This document shows, piece after piece, positions 1 through 8,175 of a DNA stretch of 64,000 nt; the stretch's first letter is position 1, and each line of letters starts with the position of its first letter. The translations under genes and the position numbers were made by a program. Source of the DNA: an uncultured Tateyamaria sp. (GTDB lineage: Bacteria > Pseudomonadota > Alphaproteobacteria > Rhodobacterales > Rhodobacteraceae). The stretch is from assembly GCF_947488715.1 (NCBI RefSeq), contig NZ_CANLAG010000001.1, positions 434,001 through 498,000 on the forward strand. The letters are read 5' to 3'. The notes under the pieces were generated by a model. It was given only the letters and a program-made list of their open reading frames with translations, searched no databases and had not been told where the DNA came from.

Positions 1-50
1 ATGAGCGTGTCTGATGCCCGTGCCATACGCATTCCTTTCGGGTGTTTCAT
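1..50 (-). CDS. 5' end of a divergent gene, partial, possibly a regulator
   Basis: A minus-strand ATG at 50-48 is preceded at 6 nt by a GGAG ribosome binding site. Sixteen codons (MKHPKGMRMARASDTL) stay open to the window edge. The position, back to back with a TRAP operon, is where a GntR- or IclR-type regulator often sits, but too little is visible to assign a family. The strong ribosome site and the divergent layout are the only support. Confidence 0.4.
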   Translation of the reverse strand, partial: MKHPKGMRMARASDTL

Positions 51-109
51 AGCGATCTCCGCATCTGATCGCCAGCCAAAACTCAGTTATGTGAATCTTT
101 TGTCTTGCC

Positions 110-143
110 ATATGGATACATATAGATATTAAGAGGATACATA
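110..143. promoter_or_regulatory. candidate operator in the TRAP promoter region
   Basis: The nonamer GGATACATA occurs twice (114-122 and 135-143), 21 bp apart, about two helical turns. The first copy lies in an inverted repeat with arms ATATG and CATAT around a GATA centre (110-123). The second copy touches the AGGAGG ribosome site (143-148) of the dctP gene. The region lies between divergent genes, so a local regulator could act on both. No protein is assigned. Confidence 0.35.
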
Positions 144-155
144 GGAGGAATCGAA

Positions 156-1136
156 ATGAACAAATTTATCCAATCGACCATGCTCTCTTTTGCCCTTGTA
201 GGAGGGGCCGCGCAGGCGGAGGAACTGCGCTTGTCCCACCAGTGGTCCACCAGTGACGTGCGTCACGAAGTGGCTCAGATCGTCGCTGATGAAGTCGCGG
301 CAGCCGGTGTTGATCTTGAGATCACCATCTTTCCGTCGAAGTCGCTGTTTAAGCCGCGCGAGCAGTATCGCCCCTTGTCACGCGGGCAGTTGGACATGAC
401 GGTCTTTCCGCTGTCCTATGCAGGCGGTCAGCAACCGGCATTCAATCTGACGCTTATGCCCGGTCTTGTGAAAAACCATGATCACGCCGCCCGTCTGAGC
501 CATTCGCCCTTTATGGAGGCGCTTGAGGCAAGGATGGCCGAGGACGATGTGATGGTCCTGGTCCACGGCTACCTTGCCGGCGGGTTTGTCGGCAAAGACA
601 CCTGCATCACGCATCCAGATGATGTCGCGGGTTTGCAGACCCGTGCGGCGGGCAAGTCGTTTGAGCAAATGCTGGTTGGTGCCGATGCGTCGATCACGTC
701 TATGGCGTCATCCGAGATTTACTCGGCCATGCAGACGGGCGTTTTGGATGCGGCCAACACGTCGTCTTCGTCGTTCGTATCTTATCGGATTTTTGAGCAG
801 GTCGCCTGCTATACACCCGCGTCCGATATTGCGCTTTGGTTTCTGTACCAACCGCTGCTGATGAACAAATCCACGTTCGAGGGTTTGTCGGAAGAGCAAC
901 AAGCGGCCCTGCTTGCCGCGGCGGACGTGGCCGAGGCGCACTACCTTGAACAAGCCAAGCTGCAAGATGCCGCATCGGTCGATGTGTTCCGCGAAGCAGG
1001 CGTCGAAATCGCCGAAATGACAGCGGATGATTTCGCAGCATGGCAGGCGCTGGCCCAGGAAACATCCTATGCCGCGTTTGCGGCTGATGTCGAAGGCGGC
1101 CAAGAGCTGCTGGATATGGCGCTCGCGGTCGAGTGA
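156..1136 (+). CDS. dctP: TRAP transporter solute-binding protein, DctP family
   Basis: This 326-residue periplasmic protein captures a small carboxylate-type solute for the membrane pair encoded next. A Sec signal peptide spans about residues 1-21 with cleavage near AQA-EE. The body shows the DctP pattern, including the RAAGKSFEQM stretch, which lies where the family keeps its carboxylate-binding arginine. The ATG at 156 follows AGGAGG by 7 nt. The operon order is dctP, dctQ, dctM, isomerase-like enzyme. That enzyme suggests a dicarboxylate such as maleate or a substituted malonate, but this is inference from context. The family call is solid; the substrate is not. Confidence 0.9.
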   Translation: MNKFIQSTMLSFALVGGAAQAEELRLSHQWSTSDVRHEVAQIVADEVAAAGVDLEITIFPSKSLFKPREQYRPLSRGQLDMTVFPLSYAGGQQPAFNLTLMPGLVKNHDHAARLSHSPFMEALEARMAEDDVMVLVHGYLAGGFVGKDTCITHPDDVAGLQTRAAGKSFEQMLVGADASITSMASSEIYSAMQTGVLDAANTSSSSFVSYRIFEQVACYTPASDIALWFLYQPLLMNKSTFEGLSEEQQAALLAAADVAEAHYLEQAKLQDAASVDVFREAGVEIAEMTADDFAAWQALAQETSYAAFAADVEGGQELLDMALAVE

Positions 1137-1197
1137 CCCCAATTGCGAGGGGCGCGCAGCCTCTCGCCCATCTCAAACCAATTGGAAGGAAAACGTC

Positions 1198-1749
1198 ATG
1201 GCTGGCCATGCCCTTTCGGCTGCCCAACGCACAAAGAGCGAGAATGGTTTTGTGCGCGCAGTCCAGAATATTTCTAGTGTCGCCGGGTGGTGTTCTGCCT
1301 TGATGATTTTGGCCGCTGTTTTTCTCACGTGCCAAATGATCTTTATCCGCTTTGCACTGAACGGATCGACCGTTTGGCAAACCGAGATTGTCGTCTTCTT
1401 GGTGATTGCCGCGACCCTCATCGGGTTGCCGTTTGTGCAGTATCAACGCGGCCATGTGAACGTGGACCTCATCCCGTTGGCACTGAAAGGCAAAGCGCGA
1501 TTTGGGTTGGCCATTGTGACGCTGACGCTGTCGATCATCATCACAAGTGTGATGTTGTTCTATGCTTACGAGCATTGGCATTTCGCTTGGGCGCGAGGCT
1601 GGACATCGGACACCGTAACGGCGGTTCCCCTGTGGATACCCTACCTGTCGCTGCCTGTCGGTTTTGGCCTGTTGTGGCTGCAACTGATCGCCGATCTCAC
1701 AGCCCTTCTCACGAAATCTGAATCGCCCTTTGGGCTGGAGGCATCGTAA
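1198..1749 (+). CDS. dctQ: TRAP transporter small permease, DctQ family
   Basis: This is a 183-residue inner-membrane subunit with four hydrophobic segments (about 32-55, 68-85, 103-125 and 145-168), the usual DctQ layout. It pairs with DctM to form the Na+- or H+-driven channel. The start chosen is the ATG at 1198, preceded by GGAAGG; an upstream in-frame ATG at 1027 would run through the end of dctP and lacks DctQ-like sequence. The stop codon TAA shares its last base with the ATG of dctM, so the two are probably translated together. Confidence 0.9.
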   Translation: MAGHALSAAQRTKSENGFVRAVQNISSVAGWCSALMILAAVFLTCQMIFIRFALNGSTVWQTEIVVFLVIAATLIGLPFVQYQRGHVNVDLIPLALKGKARFGLAIVTLTLSIIITSVMLFYAYEHWHFAWARGWTSDTVTAVPLWIPYLSLPVGFGLLWLQLIADLTALLTKSESPFGLEAS

Positions 1750-3065
1750 TGGATCCCCTTCTTCTTGGTGCCCTGGTTGGCATCTGCACCATCCTGGTCC
1801 TGTTTTCTGGCGTGTCCGTCGGTGTTGGACTGCTGATCGTCTCTGCCGGTTTTCTGGTGATCTTTGATGGCATGCGGTCTCTGGAGCTGATGCCTGAGAT
1901 ATTCTTTGGCAATCTGGACAGCTTTGCCCTGCTGGCGATCCCCATGTTCATCATTATGGGGGCATCCATTGCGTCCACCCGCGCCGGAGCGGACCTGTAC
2001 GAAGCGTTGGAACGGTGGCTCACCCGTGTTCCCGGTGGCTTGGTCATTTCCAACCTGGGGGCTTGTGCCTTGTTCGCGGCAATGTCCGGGTCCAGCCCCG
2101 CCACATGTGCCGCCATCGGCAAAATGGGCATCCCGGAAATGCGCAAACGCGGCTACCCCGAGGGGATTGCCACGGGGTCCATCGCGGCAGGCGGTACGTT
2201 GGGTATCCTGATCCCGCCATCCGTCACCATGATCGTTTACGGTATCGCAACCGAGACCTCGATTGGCCGCCTGTTCTTGGCTGGTGTGTTCCCTGGGCTG
2301 TTGCTTGTGGCACTGTTCATGGTCTGGTCGCTCTACGCGACATGGAAATCTGGTGACCAAAACCTGCTGACTGCTCGCAGCTACACGTGGCGCGAAAAGT
2401 TCGAAGTCCTTCCACGCGTGCTGCCTTTCATCGGCATCATCATCGGTGTGCTCTATGCGATGTATGGTGGGGTTGCGACGCCGTCTGAGACGGCCGCTGT
2501 TGGCGCGCTTTTGTGCTTGGGCGTGGCAATCGTGATCTACAAACTTTTTGATCTCCGCAAAATCTGGACGATCCTGCAGGACAGCACCAAAGAGAGCGTG
2601 ATGATCCTGTTCATCATCGCCGCTGCGGGTGTGTTTTCCTACATGCTGTCGAGCCTGTTCATCACGCAAAGCATCGCGACATGGATCGGCACGCTGGATG
2701 TGAACCCTTGGGTTCTGATGATTGCGGTGAACATCTTCCTGATCATCGCGGGGTTCTTCTTGCCGCCTGTTGCGGTGATCCTGATGGCAGCACCGATCCT
2801 TTTGCCGATCATCACCACAGCTGGTTTTGATCCGATCTGGTTCGCCGTCATCCTGACGATCAACATGGAAATCGGCCTGATCTCACCACCTGTTGGCCTC
2901 AACCTCTATGTGATCAACGGCATCGCGCCCGACATCTCGCTCAAGACCATCCTCAAAGGCTCGCTGCCCTTCGTGGCCTGCATGTTGGTTGCCATTGTCC
3001 TGCTGTGCGTCTTCCCCGGTATCGCCACCTGGTTGCCAGAGGCCGTGATGGGCCCGGCACTCTAA
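1749..3065 (+). CDS. dctM: TRAP transporter large permease, DctM family
   Basis: The 438-residue polytopic membrane protein is the translocation subunit of the TRAP system and has normal DctM length. Recognisable DctM features are the GSSPATCAAIGKMGIPEM segment, followed by GYPEGIATGSIAAGGTLG, then ILIPPS, and near the C-terminus MEIGLISPPVGLNLYVING. The start overlaps the dctQ stop by one base. The next gene, an Asp/Glu-racemase-fold enzyme, begins 24 nt later and is probably in the same transcript. Confidence 0.92.
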   Translation: MDPLLLGALVGICTILVLFSGVSVGVGLLIVSAGFLVIFDGMRSLELMPEIFFGNLDSFALLAIPMFIIMGASIASTRAGADLYEALERWLTRVPGGLVISNLGACALFAAMSGSSPATCAAIGKMGIPEMRKRGYPEGIATGSIAAGGTLGILIPPSVTMIVYGIATETSIGRLFLAGVFPGLLLVALFMVWSLYATWKSGDQNLLTARSYTWREKFEVLPRVLPFIGIIIGVLYAMYGGVATPSETAAVGALLCLGVAIVIYKLFDLRKIWTILQDSTKESVMILFIIAAAGVFSYMLSSLFITQSIATWIGTLDVNPWVLMIAVNIFLIIAGFFLPPVAVILMAAPILLPIITTAGFDPIWFAVILTINMEIGLISPPVGLNLYVINGIAPDISLKTILKGSLPFVACMLVAIVLLCVFPGIATWLPEAVMGPAL

Positions 3066-3089
3066 CCCCCACATTTAAAGGAAATTCAC

Positions 3090-3875
3090 ATGTCCTACAC
3101 ATCCAAATACCGCCGCGTTGGCCTGATCGTTCCCAGCTCGAACGTGACCATGGAAACCGAAATCCCGGCCCTTTTGAAAGCCCGCGAAACCATCCTGCCG
3201 GACCGCTTTACATTCCACTCCTCCCGGATGCGGATGAAAAGCGTGGTGAAAGAAGAGCTGGAGGCGATGGATGCAGACAGCGTGCGCTGCGCGACCGAAC
3301 TGTCCGATGCCGCGGTCGAGGTCCAAGCCTATGCGTGCCTTGTCGCGATCATGTCCATGGGGCTGGGGTATCACCACGAATCCTACAAGAAGCTGAACCA
3401 AGCCACAGTGGATAACGGATGCCCCACGCCTGTCTTGAACTCTGCCGGCGCGCTTATTGATGGGCTCAAGGATTTGGGCGTCAAGAAAGTCTCGATCATC
3501 TGCCCCTACATGAAACCACTCACGAAACTGGTTGTCGACTACATCGAAAACGAGGGGATAGAGGTGCAGGATTTCCTTGCACTCGAAATCCCCGACAATC
3601 TCGAAGTCGCGTCCCAAGATCCGACCGCCCCGGCAGAGCTGTGGCGCAAACTGGATCTGCGCGGGGTGGATGCCATTGTCGCGTCGGCCTGTGTTCAAAT
3701 GCCGTCACTGCCATCGATTGAAATGATCGAACGTGCATCTGGCCTGCCCACACTGTCGGCGGCGGTTGCAACAACACGTCAAATCCTGCGCAGTTTGGAC
3801 CTGACAGAGATTGCACCCGGTGGTGGTGCGTTGCTTGCCGGTGGTGTGCCGCAGGCATTGCCAAAGGTGGCCTGA
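3090..3875 (+). CDS. maleate cis-trans isomerase / arylmalonate decarboxylase family enzyme
   Basis: The 261-residue cytoplasmic protein belongs to the Asp/Glu racemase superfamily, on the branch with maleate isomerase and arylmalonate decarboxylase. It has the PSSNVTMETEIP opening (about 15-26) and two candidate catalytic cysteines, Cys83 (YACLVA) and Cys201 (SACVQMPS), placed as in maleate isomerases. Two cysteines argue for an isomerase rather than the decarboxylase, which keeps only one. It is the last gene of the dctPQM operon, so it probably acts on the imported acid, converting for example maleate to fumarate. Substrate not proven. Confidence 0.72.
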   Translation: MSYTSKYRRVGLIVPSSNVTMETEIPALLKARETILPDRFTFHSSRMRMKSVVKEELEAMDADSVRCATELSDAAVEVQAYACLVAIMSMGLGYHHESYKKLNQATVDNGCPTPVLNSAGALIDGLKDLGVKKVSIICPYMKPLTKLVVDYIENEGIEVQDFLALEIPDNLEVASQDPTAPAELWRKLDLRGVDAIVASACVQMPSLPSIEMIERASGLPTLSAAVATTRQILRSLDLTEIAPGGGALLAGGVPQALPKVA

Positions 3876-3930
3876 CAAACAAGGTTGGCGCGTTTATCAA
3901 CGCGCTACCCCAAACATCCCAGGACGCGCT

Positions 3931-4713
3931 GTGGACAGCAAAGTTTCCATCTACCCCATCACGCAGGCGACCACGGCCACGTTCACGGAACTCTACTTTC
4001 GTCTGACGTTCTTCTTTTTCATCCAACGGGGCAGCAAATATGTCCTGACGCCGTCGCAGGGCGAGATGTTGGGCGAAGAGGGCGATTTGATGATCTTTCC
4101 GCCCGGCTCGATTGTGACGATGGAAAACCGCCCCGTGATGGAAAGCGACTATCGCGCGCTTGGCGTCAGTTACTCACACGATTTGATCAATGCGGTGTTC
4201 TCTGATTTGCCAAAATCCGATGCTGCACATGGGGTGCAGATTGTCCGCGCCGCCGAACACAATCCGTCCGATATTCTGGCGCTGATCCAGGACACATTGG
4301 ACAACAGTGCCTTGCCGGACACCATCCGGGATCACCGTTTGTTGGAACCGCTGTTGTGGCTGCGCGAGCAGGGCTTCCAACTGCCCACCCAAGTCGAAGA
4401 CGATCCGATCAGCCAGGTGCGCAGCCTGATCGAGTCCGATCTGAGCCATTCCTGGATGGCCGAAGAAGTGGCCGAACACTTTGCAATGAGCGAGGCGACG
4501 ATGCGCCGTTGGCTGTCCAAAAGCGGGCAAGGCTTTGCCAAGATACTGCTGCACACGCGTTTGGAACATGGGCTGAGCCTGTTGCAGACGACCGACGCTC
4601 AAGTGTCGGAAATCGCGTTGGATTGCGGGTTTAAAACGCCGTCGCATTTTTCCGACGCATTCCGCAAAAGGTTCGGGATTAAGCCAAAAGACATCCGTTT
4701 GGCCGCAGATTGA
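3931..4713 (+). CDS. AraC family transcriptional regulator
   Basis: This is a 260-residue regulator with an N-terminal ligand or oligomerisation region (PPGSIVTMEN is cupin-like) and two C-terminal AraC helix-turn-helix units at about 160-255. The second unit reads VSEIALDCGFKTPSHFSDAF and ends RKRFGIKPKDIR, a clear AraC signature. I chose the GTG at 3931, preceded by AGGA. An in-frame ATG at 3811 would overlap the isomerase-like gene by 65 nt and add an unrelated N-terminus. It follows that gene by 55 nt on the same strand and is the likely local regulator of the TRAP operon. Confidence 0.85.
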   Translation: MDSKVSIYPITQATTATFTELYFRLTFFFFIQRGSKYVLTPSQGEMLGEEGDLMIFPPGSIVTMENRPVMESDYRALGVSYSHDLINAVFSDLPKSDAAHGVQIVRAAEHNPSDILALIQDTLDNSALPDTIRDHRLLEPLLWLREQGFQLPTQVEDDPISQVRSLIESDLSHSWMAEEVAEHFAMSEATMRRWLSKSGQGFAKILLHTRLEHGLSLLQTTDAQVSEIALDCGFKTPSHFSDAFRKRFGIKPKDIRLAAD

Positions 4714-4814
4714 TCGAAATCCGATAATTCTTGATTGGGAGCCGGAAGCGGCACTGCGTTGTGATGGCTAGGTTAGTTTCATCAACAACACCGATCCCGG
4801 AAAGGATTAACCCA

Positions 4815-5339
4815 ATGACACGCACCATTTTCATCGCCGCCGCTTTGGCCGCTTCGCTTGCCGCACCGGCCATGGCCGATGGTTTCACTTTGACCAGTCC
4901 TGACATTGCCGAAGGTCAACAGCTCAGCTCTGATTTCGTGTTCAAGGGCTTTGGCTGCGAGGGCGGTAACACGGCCCCGACACTGGAGTGGTCCGGCGCA
5001 CCTGAAGGCACCGAAAGCTTTGCCGTCACTGTGTACGACCCCGACGCGCCGACCGGTTCGGGCTGGTGGCACTGGTTTGCCTTCAACATTCCGGCGGATG
5101 TGACATCGCTGCCCGGTGGTGGCGACGTGAACGGCGTCCAGCTGACCAATGACTACGGCGCGACAGGTTTCGGTGGTGCATGTCCTCCTCCCGGCGAAGT
5201 GCACCGCTACGAGTTCACCGTACACGCCTTGGGCGCCACGCTTGAGATCGACAATTCGGTCAGTAATGCGCTCGCAGGCTTCATGGTGAACGCAAACAGC
5301 TTGGCGTCGTCCACCATCACTGCGGTTTACAACCGCTAA
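4815..5339 (+). CDS. secreted PEBP family protein (YbhB/YbcL type)
   Basis: The 174-residue protein has a signal peptide (about 1-22, APAMA-DG) and a phosphatidylethanolamine-binding-protein fold. Ligand-pocket hallmarks are VYDPDAPTGSGWWHWFAFNI near the middle and, later, GGACPPPGEVHRYEFTVHAL. Bacterial members are called Raf-kinase-inhibitor-like, but their ligands are mostly unknown. The start is the ATG at 4815 because the signal peptide begins there. A second PEBP gene follows after 62 nt, so the two form a periplasmic/cytoplasmic pair in one probable transcript. Confidence 0.88.
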   Translation: MTRTIFIAAALAASLAAPAMADGFTLTSPDIAEGQQLSSDFVFKGFGCEGGNTAPTLEWSGAPEGTESFAVTVYDPDAPTGSGWWHWFAFNIPADVTSLPGGGDVNGVQLTNDYGATGFGGACPPPGEVHRYEFTVHALGATLEIDNSVSNALAGFMVNANSLASSTITAVYNR

Positions 5340-5345
5340 ACCAGT

Positions 5346-5371
5346 GCGCCTCGGCAGGTCTGTCGAGGCGC
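5346..5371 (+). other. intercistronic hairpin between the two PEBP genes
   Basis: Arms GCGCCTCG (5346-5353) and CGAGGCGC (5364-5371) form a perfect 8-bp stem with a 10-nt loop. No T run follows, so this is more likely an mRNA-processing or stability element than an intrinsic terminator. Confidence 0.4.
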
Positions 5372-5401
5372 TCCCCCGATATTTGCAACAGGGCCAATCC
5401 C

Positions 5402-6037
5402 ATGGACATCACTCTCAAAGCTTGGGCGCATGGTGCGCCGATCCCCGAAAAATTCGCATTCGGCAAAATCCCGGCGGAAGGCCGGTTCGACACCTCCGAC
5501 AACATCAACCCCGAGATCAGCTGGTCGAACGTGCCCGAAGGCACCAAATCCTTTGCCGTGATCATGCACGACCCGGACGTGCCGTCGTCGGGCGAAGATG
5601 TGAACCAAGAGGGCAAAACAGTGCCTGCCGATCTGCCGCGCGTCGATTTCTATCACTGGGTTGTGGTAAACATCCCCGCGTCCACACGCGACATCGCCGA
5701 AGGGGCGGACAGCCTTGGCGTGACACCGGGTGGCAAGACCGCAGGTCAGCGTTCATATGGCAAAACCGGTATCAACAGCTACACCGATTGGTTTGCTGGC
5801 GACGCGGATATGGGTGGCAACTACGGCGGCTATGACGGCCCGTGCCCGCCGTGGAATGACAGCATCATCCATCACTACCACGTCACGGTATATGCGCTGG
5901 ATGTTGAAGAGCTCGATCTTGATGGTGCGTTCACCGGGGCCGACGCTTTGGCCGCGTTCGAAGGGCATGTGCTGGCCGAGGCCTCGCACATGGGCACCTA
6001 TTCCATGAACCGTGATCTGCGCGATCAAGCCGCGTAA
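5402..6037 (+). CDS. cytoplasmic PEBP family protein (YbhB/YbcL type)
   Basis: The 211-residue paralogue of the preceding gene lacks a signal peptide. It keeps the PEBP pocket, seen as IMHDPDVP, then DFYHWVVVNIPAS and YDGPCPPWNDSIIHHYHVTV. It is longer because of inserted loops, notably after DPDVP (GEDVNQEGKTVPADLP) and the SYGKTGINSYTDWF region. Having one exported and one cytosolic member side by side suggests a duplication that diverged in location. No ligand can be inferred. Confidence 0.85.
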   Translation: MDITLKAWAHGAPIPEKFAFGKIPAEGRFDTSDNINPEISWSNVPEGTKSFAVIMHDPDVPSSGEDVNQEGKTVPADLPRVDFYHWVVVNIPASTRDIAEGADSLGVTPGGKTAGQRSYGKTGINSYTDWFAGDADMGGNYGGYDGPCPPWNDSIIHHYHVTVYALDVEELDLDGAFTGADALAAFEGHVLAEASHMGTYSMNRDLRDQAA

Positions 6038-6048
6038 CACAAACACTT

Positions 6049-6080
6049 CGGTCTGCGCCAAAACGCCCAGGCGCAGACCG
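6049..6080 (+). other. intercistronic hairpin upstream of the flavin reductase-like gene
   Basis: Arms CGGTCTGCGCC (6049-6059) and GGCGCAGACCG (6070-6080) form a perfect 11-bp stem with a 10-nt loop. It starts 11 nt after the upstream stop codon and ends 20 nt before the next start. No T tract follows. It may limit or stabilise the downstream message. Confidence 0.45.
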
Positions 6081-6100
6081 GCAACATCAGGAAAACGCCC

Positions 6101-6709
6101 ATGTTCTATGAACCGCGCAACGGCCACGGTCTGCCACACAACCCCTTTAACGCACTCATCACACCGCGCCCCATCGGTTGGATTTCGACGCGCGGGACTG
6201 ACGGGTCTGAAAACCTTGCGCCCTATTCGTTCTTCAACGGGGTGTCATATGCGCCGCCCCAGGTCATGTTCGCCTCGACCGCCAGCAAGGCGGATCGGAC
6301 GCGCGGCAAGGACTCCGTCGGGAATATCATCGACACCGGCGTGTTCTGCGTGAATGTCGTCGGGTTCGAGATGCGCGATGCCATGAACGCAACCTCGGCA
6401 CCTGCACCGCGTGACGTTGATGAGTTCGATCTGGCGGGGTTGGAGCGGGCAGATTGTGCAACCATCGCATGTTCGCGGGTGGCGGCGGCACCGGCCAGCA
6501 TGGAGTGTAAGCTGGTCAAAGTCGTTGATCTGCCGGGAGAGGCCAACATCGTGGTCTTTGGTGAGGTCACAGGTATCCATCTGCGCGATGAATACCTGAT
6601 CGACGGCATCTTTGACGTGACCAAGTTCCGACCGCTCGCAAGACTTGGCTATCGCGATTACACGGCCGTGTCCGATCTGTTCAGCCTTGATCGGCCGACC
6701 GCTGGATAA
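6101..6709 (+). CDS. flavin reductase-like domain protein
   Basis: The 202-residue protein belongs to the flavin reductase-like (DIM6/NTAB, split-barrel FMN-binding) family. It begins with the usual PRPIGWISTRG motif (about 24-34), followed by APYSFFNGVSYAPPQVMF and the FCVNVV strand. Such proteins bind FMN and reduce it or use it for redox chemistry, often for a partner oxygenase. No monooxygenase lies next to it, so the role is open. It is probably co-transcribed with the PEBP genes. The azoreductase gene ends tail to tail 4 nt downstream. Confidence 0.82.
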   Translation: MFYEPRNGHGLPHNPFNALITPRPIGWISTRGTDGSENLAPYSFFNGVSYAPPQVMFASTASKADRTRGKDSVGNIIDTGVFCVNVVGFEMRDAMNATSAPAPRDVDEFDLAGLERADCATIACSRVAAAPASMECKLVKVVDLPGEANIVVFGEVTGIHLRDEYLIDGIFDVTKFRPLARLGYRDYTAVSDLFSLDRPTAG

Positions 6710-6713
6710 GCGC

Positions 6714-7304
6714 CTAAAACAAGGCGTCGATTTGCTCAGCGACCCGGCTGTCGAGTGTCGCCGGGTCCACCACTGTCATATCCGCCGCGATGACATGCAC
6801 GTCCGTTAGCCCCAAGAACCCAAGCACGTGAACCAGGTAGGGCGACACAAAATCCATGTCCCCCATCACGGGAGTTTCGCCTGTTGCAACAACGATGTAC
6901 GCGGTTTTACCAGTGGCGAGCCCCACATATGTTTGTACCGGGTCCGGGCGGAATGTCACGCCTGGGCGCGCCACGTGATCCACCCAAGCCTTTAGCGCGG
7001 CAGGCAGGCCAAAGTTGTACATCGAGGCCGAGATGACCAGAATATCGGCATCGAGCAGTTCATGCACCATCGCATCAGACGTTGCCAATATCGCGTGTTG
7101 ATTGAGGGTGCGTTCATCGGCTGGTGTGAAACTCGCCCCGACCCAGTCTTCGGTCAGAAATGCGGCCTCATCACTGACCGTACGGGTGGTCACTGTGAGC
7201 GTTTCGTGGCGGGTTTGCAGGCGTTCGATGACCGCGTGGCCACCACTCAGGGACGCAGAGCCATTTTGGCGCACGCTAGACGTGACGTGAAGAACAGAAG
7301 TCAT
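6714..7304 (-). CDS. azoR: FMN-dependent NADH:quinone oxidoreductase / azoreductase
   Basis: The 196-residue flavodoxin-fold enzyme reduces quinones and azo compounds by two electrons using NADH. The core motif SASMYNFGLPAALKAWVDHV, followed by ARPGVTF, is diagnostic of AzoR. The usual N-terminal FMN phosphate loop is altered to TSSVRQNGSASLSG. I chose the ATG at 7304 because the conserved N-terminus starts there. It is the last gene of a four-gene minus-strand operon with sulfurtransferase, phosphatase-like and NTF2-like genes, suggesting a detoxification or redox-stress role. Confidence 0.85.
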   Translation of the reverse strand: MTSVLHVTSSVRQNGSASLSGGHAVIERLQTRHETLTVTTRTVSDEAAFLTEDWVGASFTPADERTLNQHAILATSDAMVHELLDADILVISASMYNFGLPAALKAWVDHVARPGVTFRPDPVQTYVGLATGKTAYIVVATGETPVMGDMDFVSPYLVHVLGFLGLTDVHVIAADMTVVDPATLDSRVAEQIDALF

Positions 7305-7332
7305 GGGGTTTCCAATTCGGACAGTTGTTTGG

Positions 7333-8175
7333 TTAGGAGGCTGGCGATTGTGCGACAGGGCGGTCCGGGTCCTGTTTCCAAACAGCAAATGAGCCGTCGA
7401 ACAGGATGCCTGTCTTGTCGATCATCGCGAGCGCCAAGAGGACAACCGTGGCGGCGTAGCCGGAGCCACAAGACGCGATCAGTGGTTTGGATGCCCAGCC
7501 GGGTGCGCGTTCATCCAAGACTTTTACGATCACGTCGGCGTCCAGAAACGTGCCGCTGTCCGGATCAAGCATTGCGCTGAACGGCACATTCAACGCACCC
7601 GGAATGTGGCCGCTGCGCGGGTCATCCGCGTTACCTGCGTAGTTAGCGGCCCCGCGTGCGTCGATGACACAGGCGCCGTCCTGAAGCGTCAGAAATTCCT
7701 CCAGATCAAGCTTGAGGCCCGGCACATGTTTGGGGATGAAGCTGCCTGTTTCGGGCACGGATGACAGGGTCGAAACCTGCATCCCCAAGTTTATCCAGTT
7801 GGCCCACCCGCCGTTCAGAACCCGCACGTTTTCAAATCCCCAATGTCGCATGGCCAACCAAATCCGGCCCGCAAACATGTGCGATGATGCGTCGTAGAGC
7901 ACGACAAGATCGCCCTCGTTGATACCAAGTGCGGCAAAGGACGCGCGCGCCTCTGCCTTAACGGCGATAGGGGCCAAACCGGGGGCCACGTCCTGCGCGA
8001 TGAAATGTTTGGTCCAATCCAGAAAGGCGGCACCGGGGATGTGCCCGGCGTCATAGTCATCCTGCAGGGCCCGTGCAGGTGACGCCCACGTGCCGCGCAC
8101 ATCAACGACTTTGACGTTCGGCGCAGCCATTACGGCGTTCAACTCGTCTGCTGAAATCAGAGGCCCCCGCGTCAT
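7333..8175 (-). CDS. sseA: tandem-rhodanese sulfurtransferase (thiosulfate/3-mercaptopyruvate type)
   Basis: The 280-residue protein has two rhodanese domains. The first carries VVDVRG (about 23-28) and YDAGHIPGAAFLDW but no active cysteine. The second carries IDARG and ends with the active-site loop CGSGYA, Cys236. The CGSG loop is closer to 3-mercaptopyruvate sulfurtransferases than to the CRKG loop of thiosulfate sulfurtransferases. The ATG (8175-8173) overlaps the stop of the upstream phosphatase-like gene by 4 nt (ATGA), so translation is probably coupled. The gene symbol is by family; the natural donor is not known. Confidence 0.85.
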   Translation of the reverse strand: MTRGPLISADELNAVMAAPNVKVVDVRGTWASPARALQDDYDAGHIPGAAFLDWTKHFIAQDVAPGLAPIAVKAEARASFAALGINEGDLVVLYDASSHMFAGRIWLAMRHWGFENVRVLNGGWANWINLGMQVSTLSSVPETGSFIPKHVPGLKLDLEEFLTLQDGACVIDARGAANYAGNADDPRSGHIPGALNVPFSAMLDPDSGTFLDADVIVKVLDERAPGWASKPLIASCGSGYAATVVLLALAMIDKTGILFDGSFAVWKQDPDRPVAQSPAS

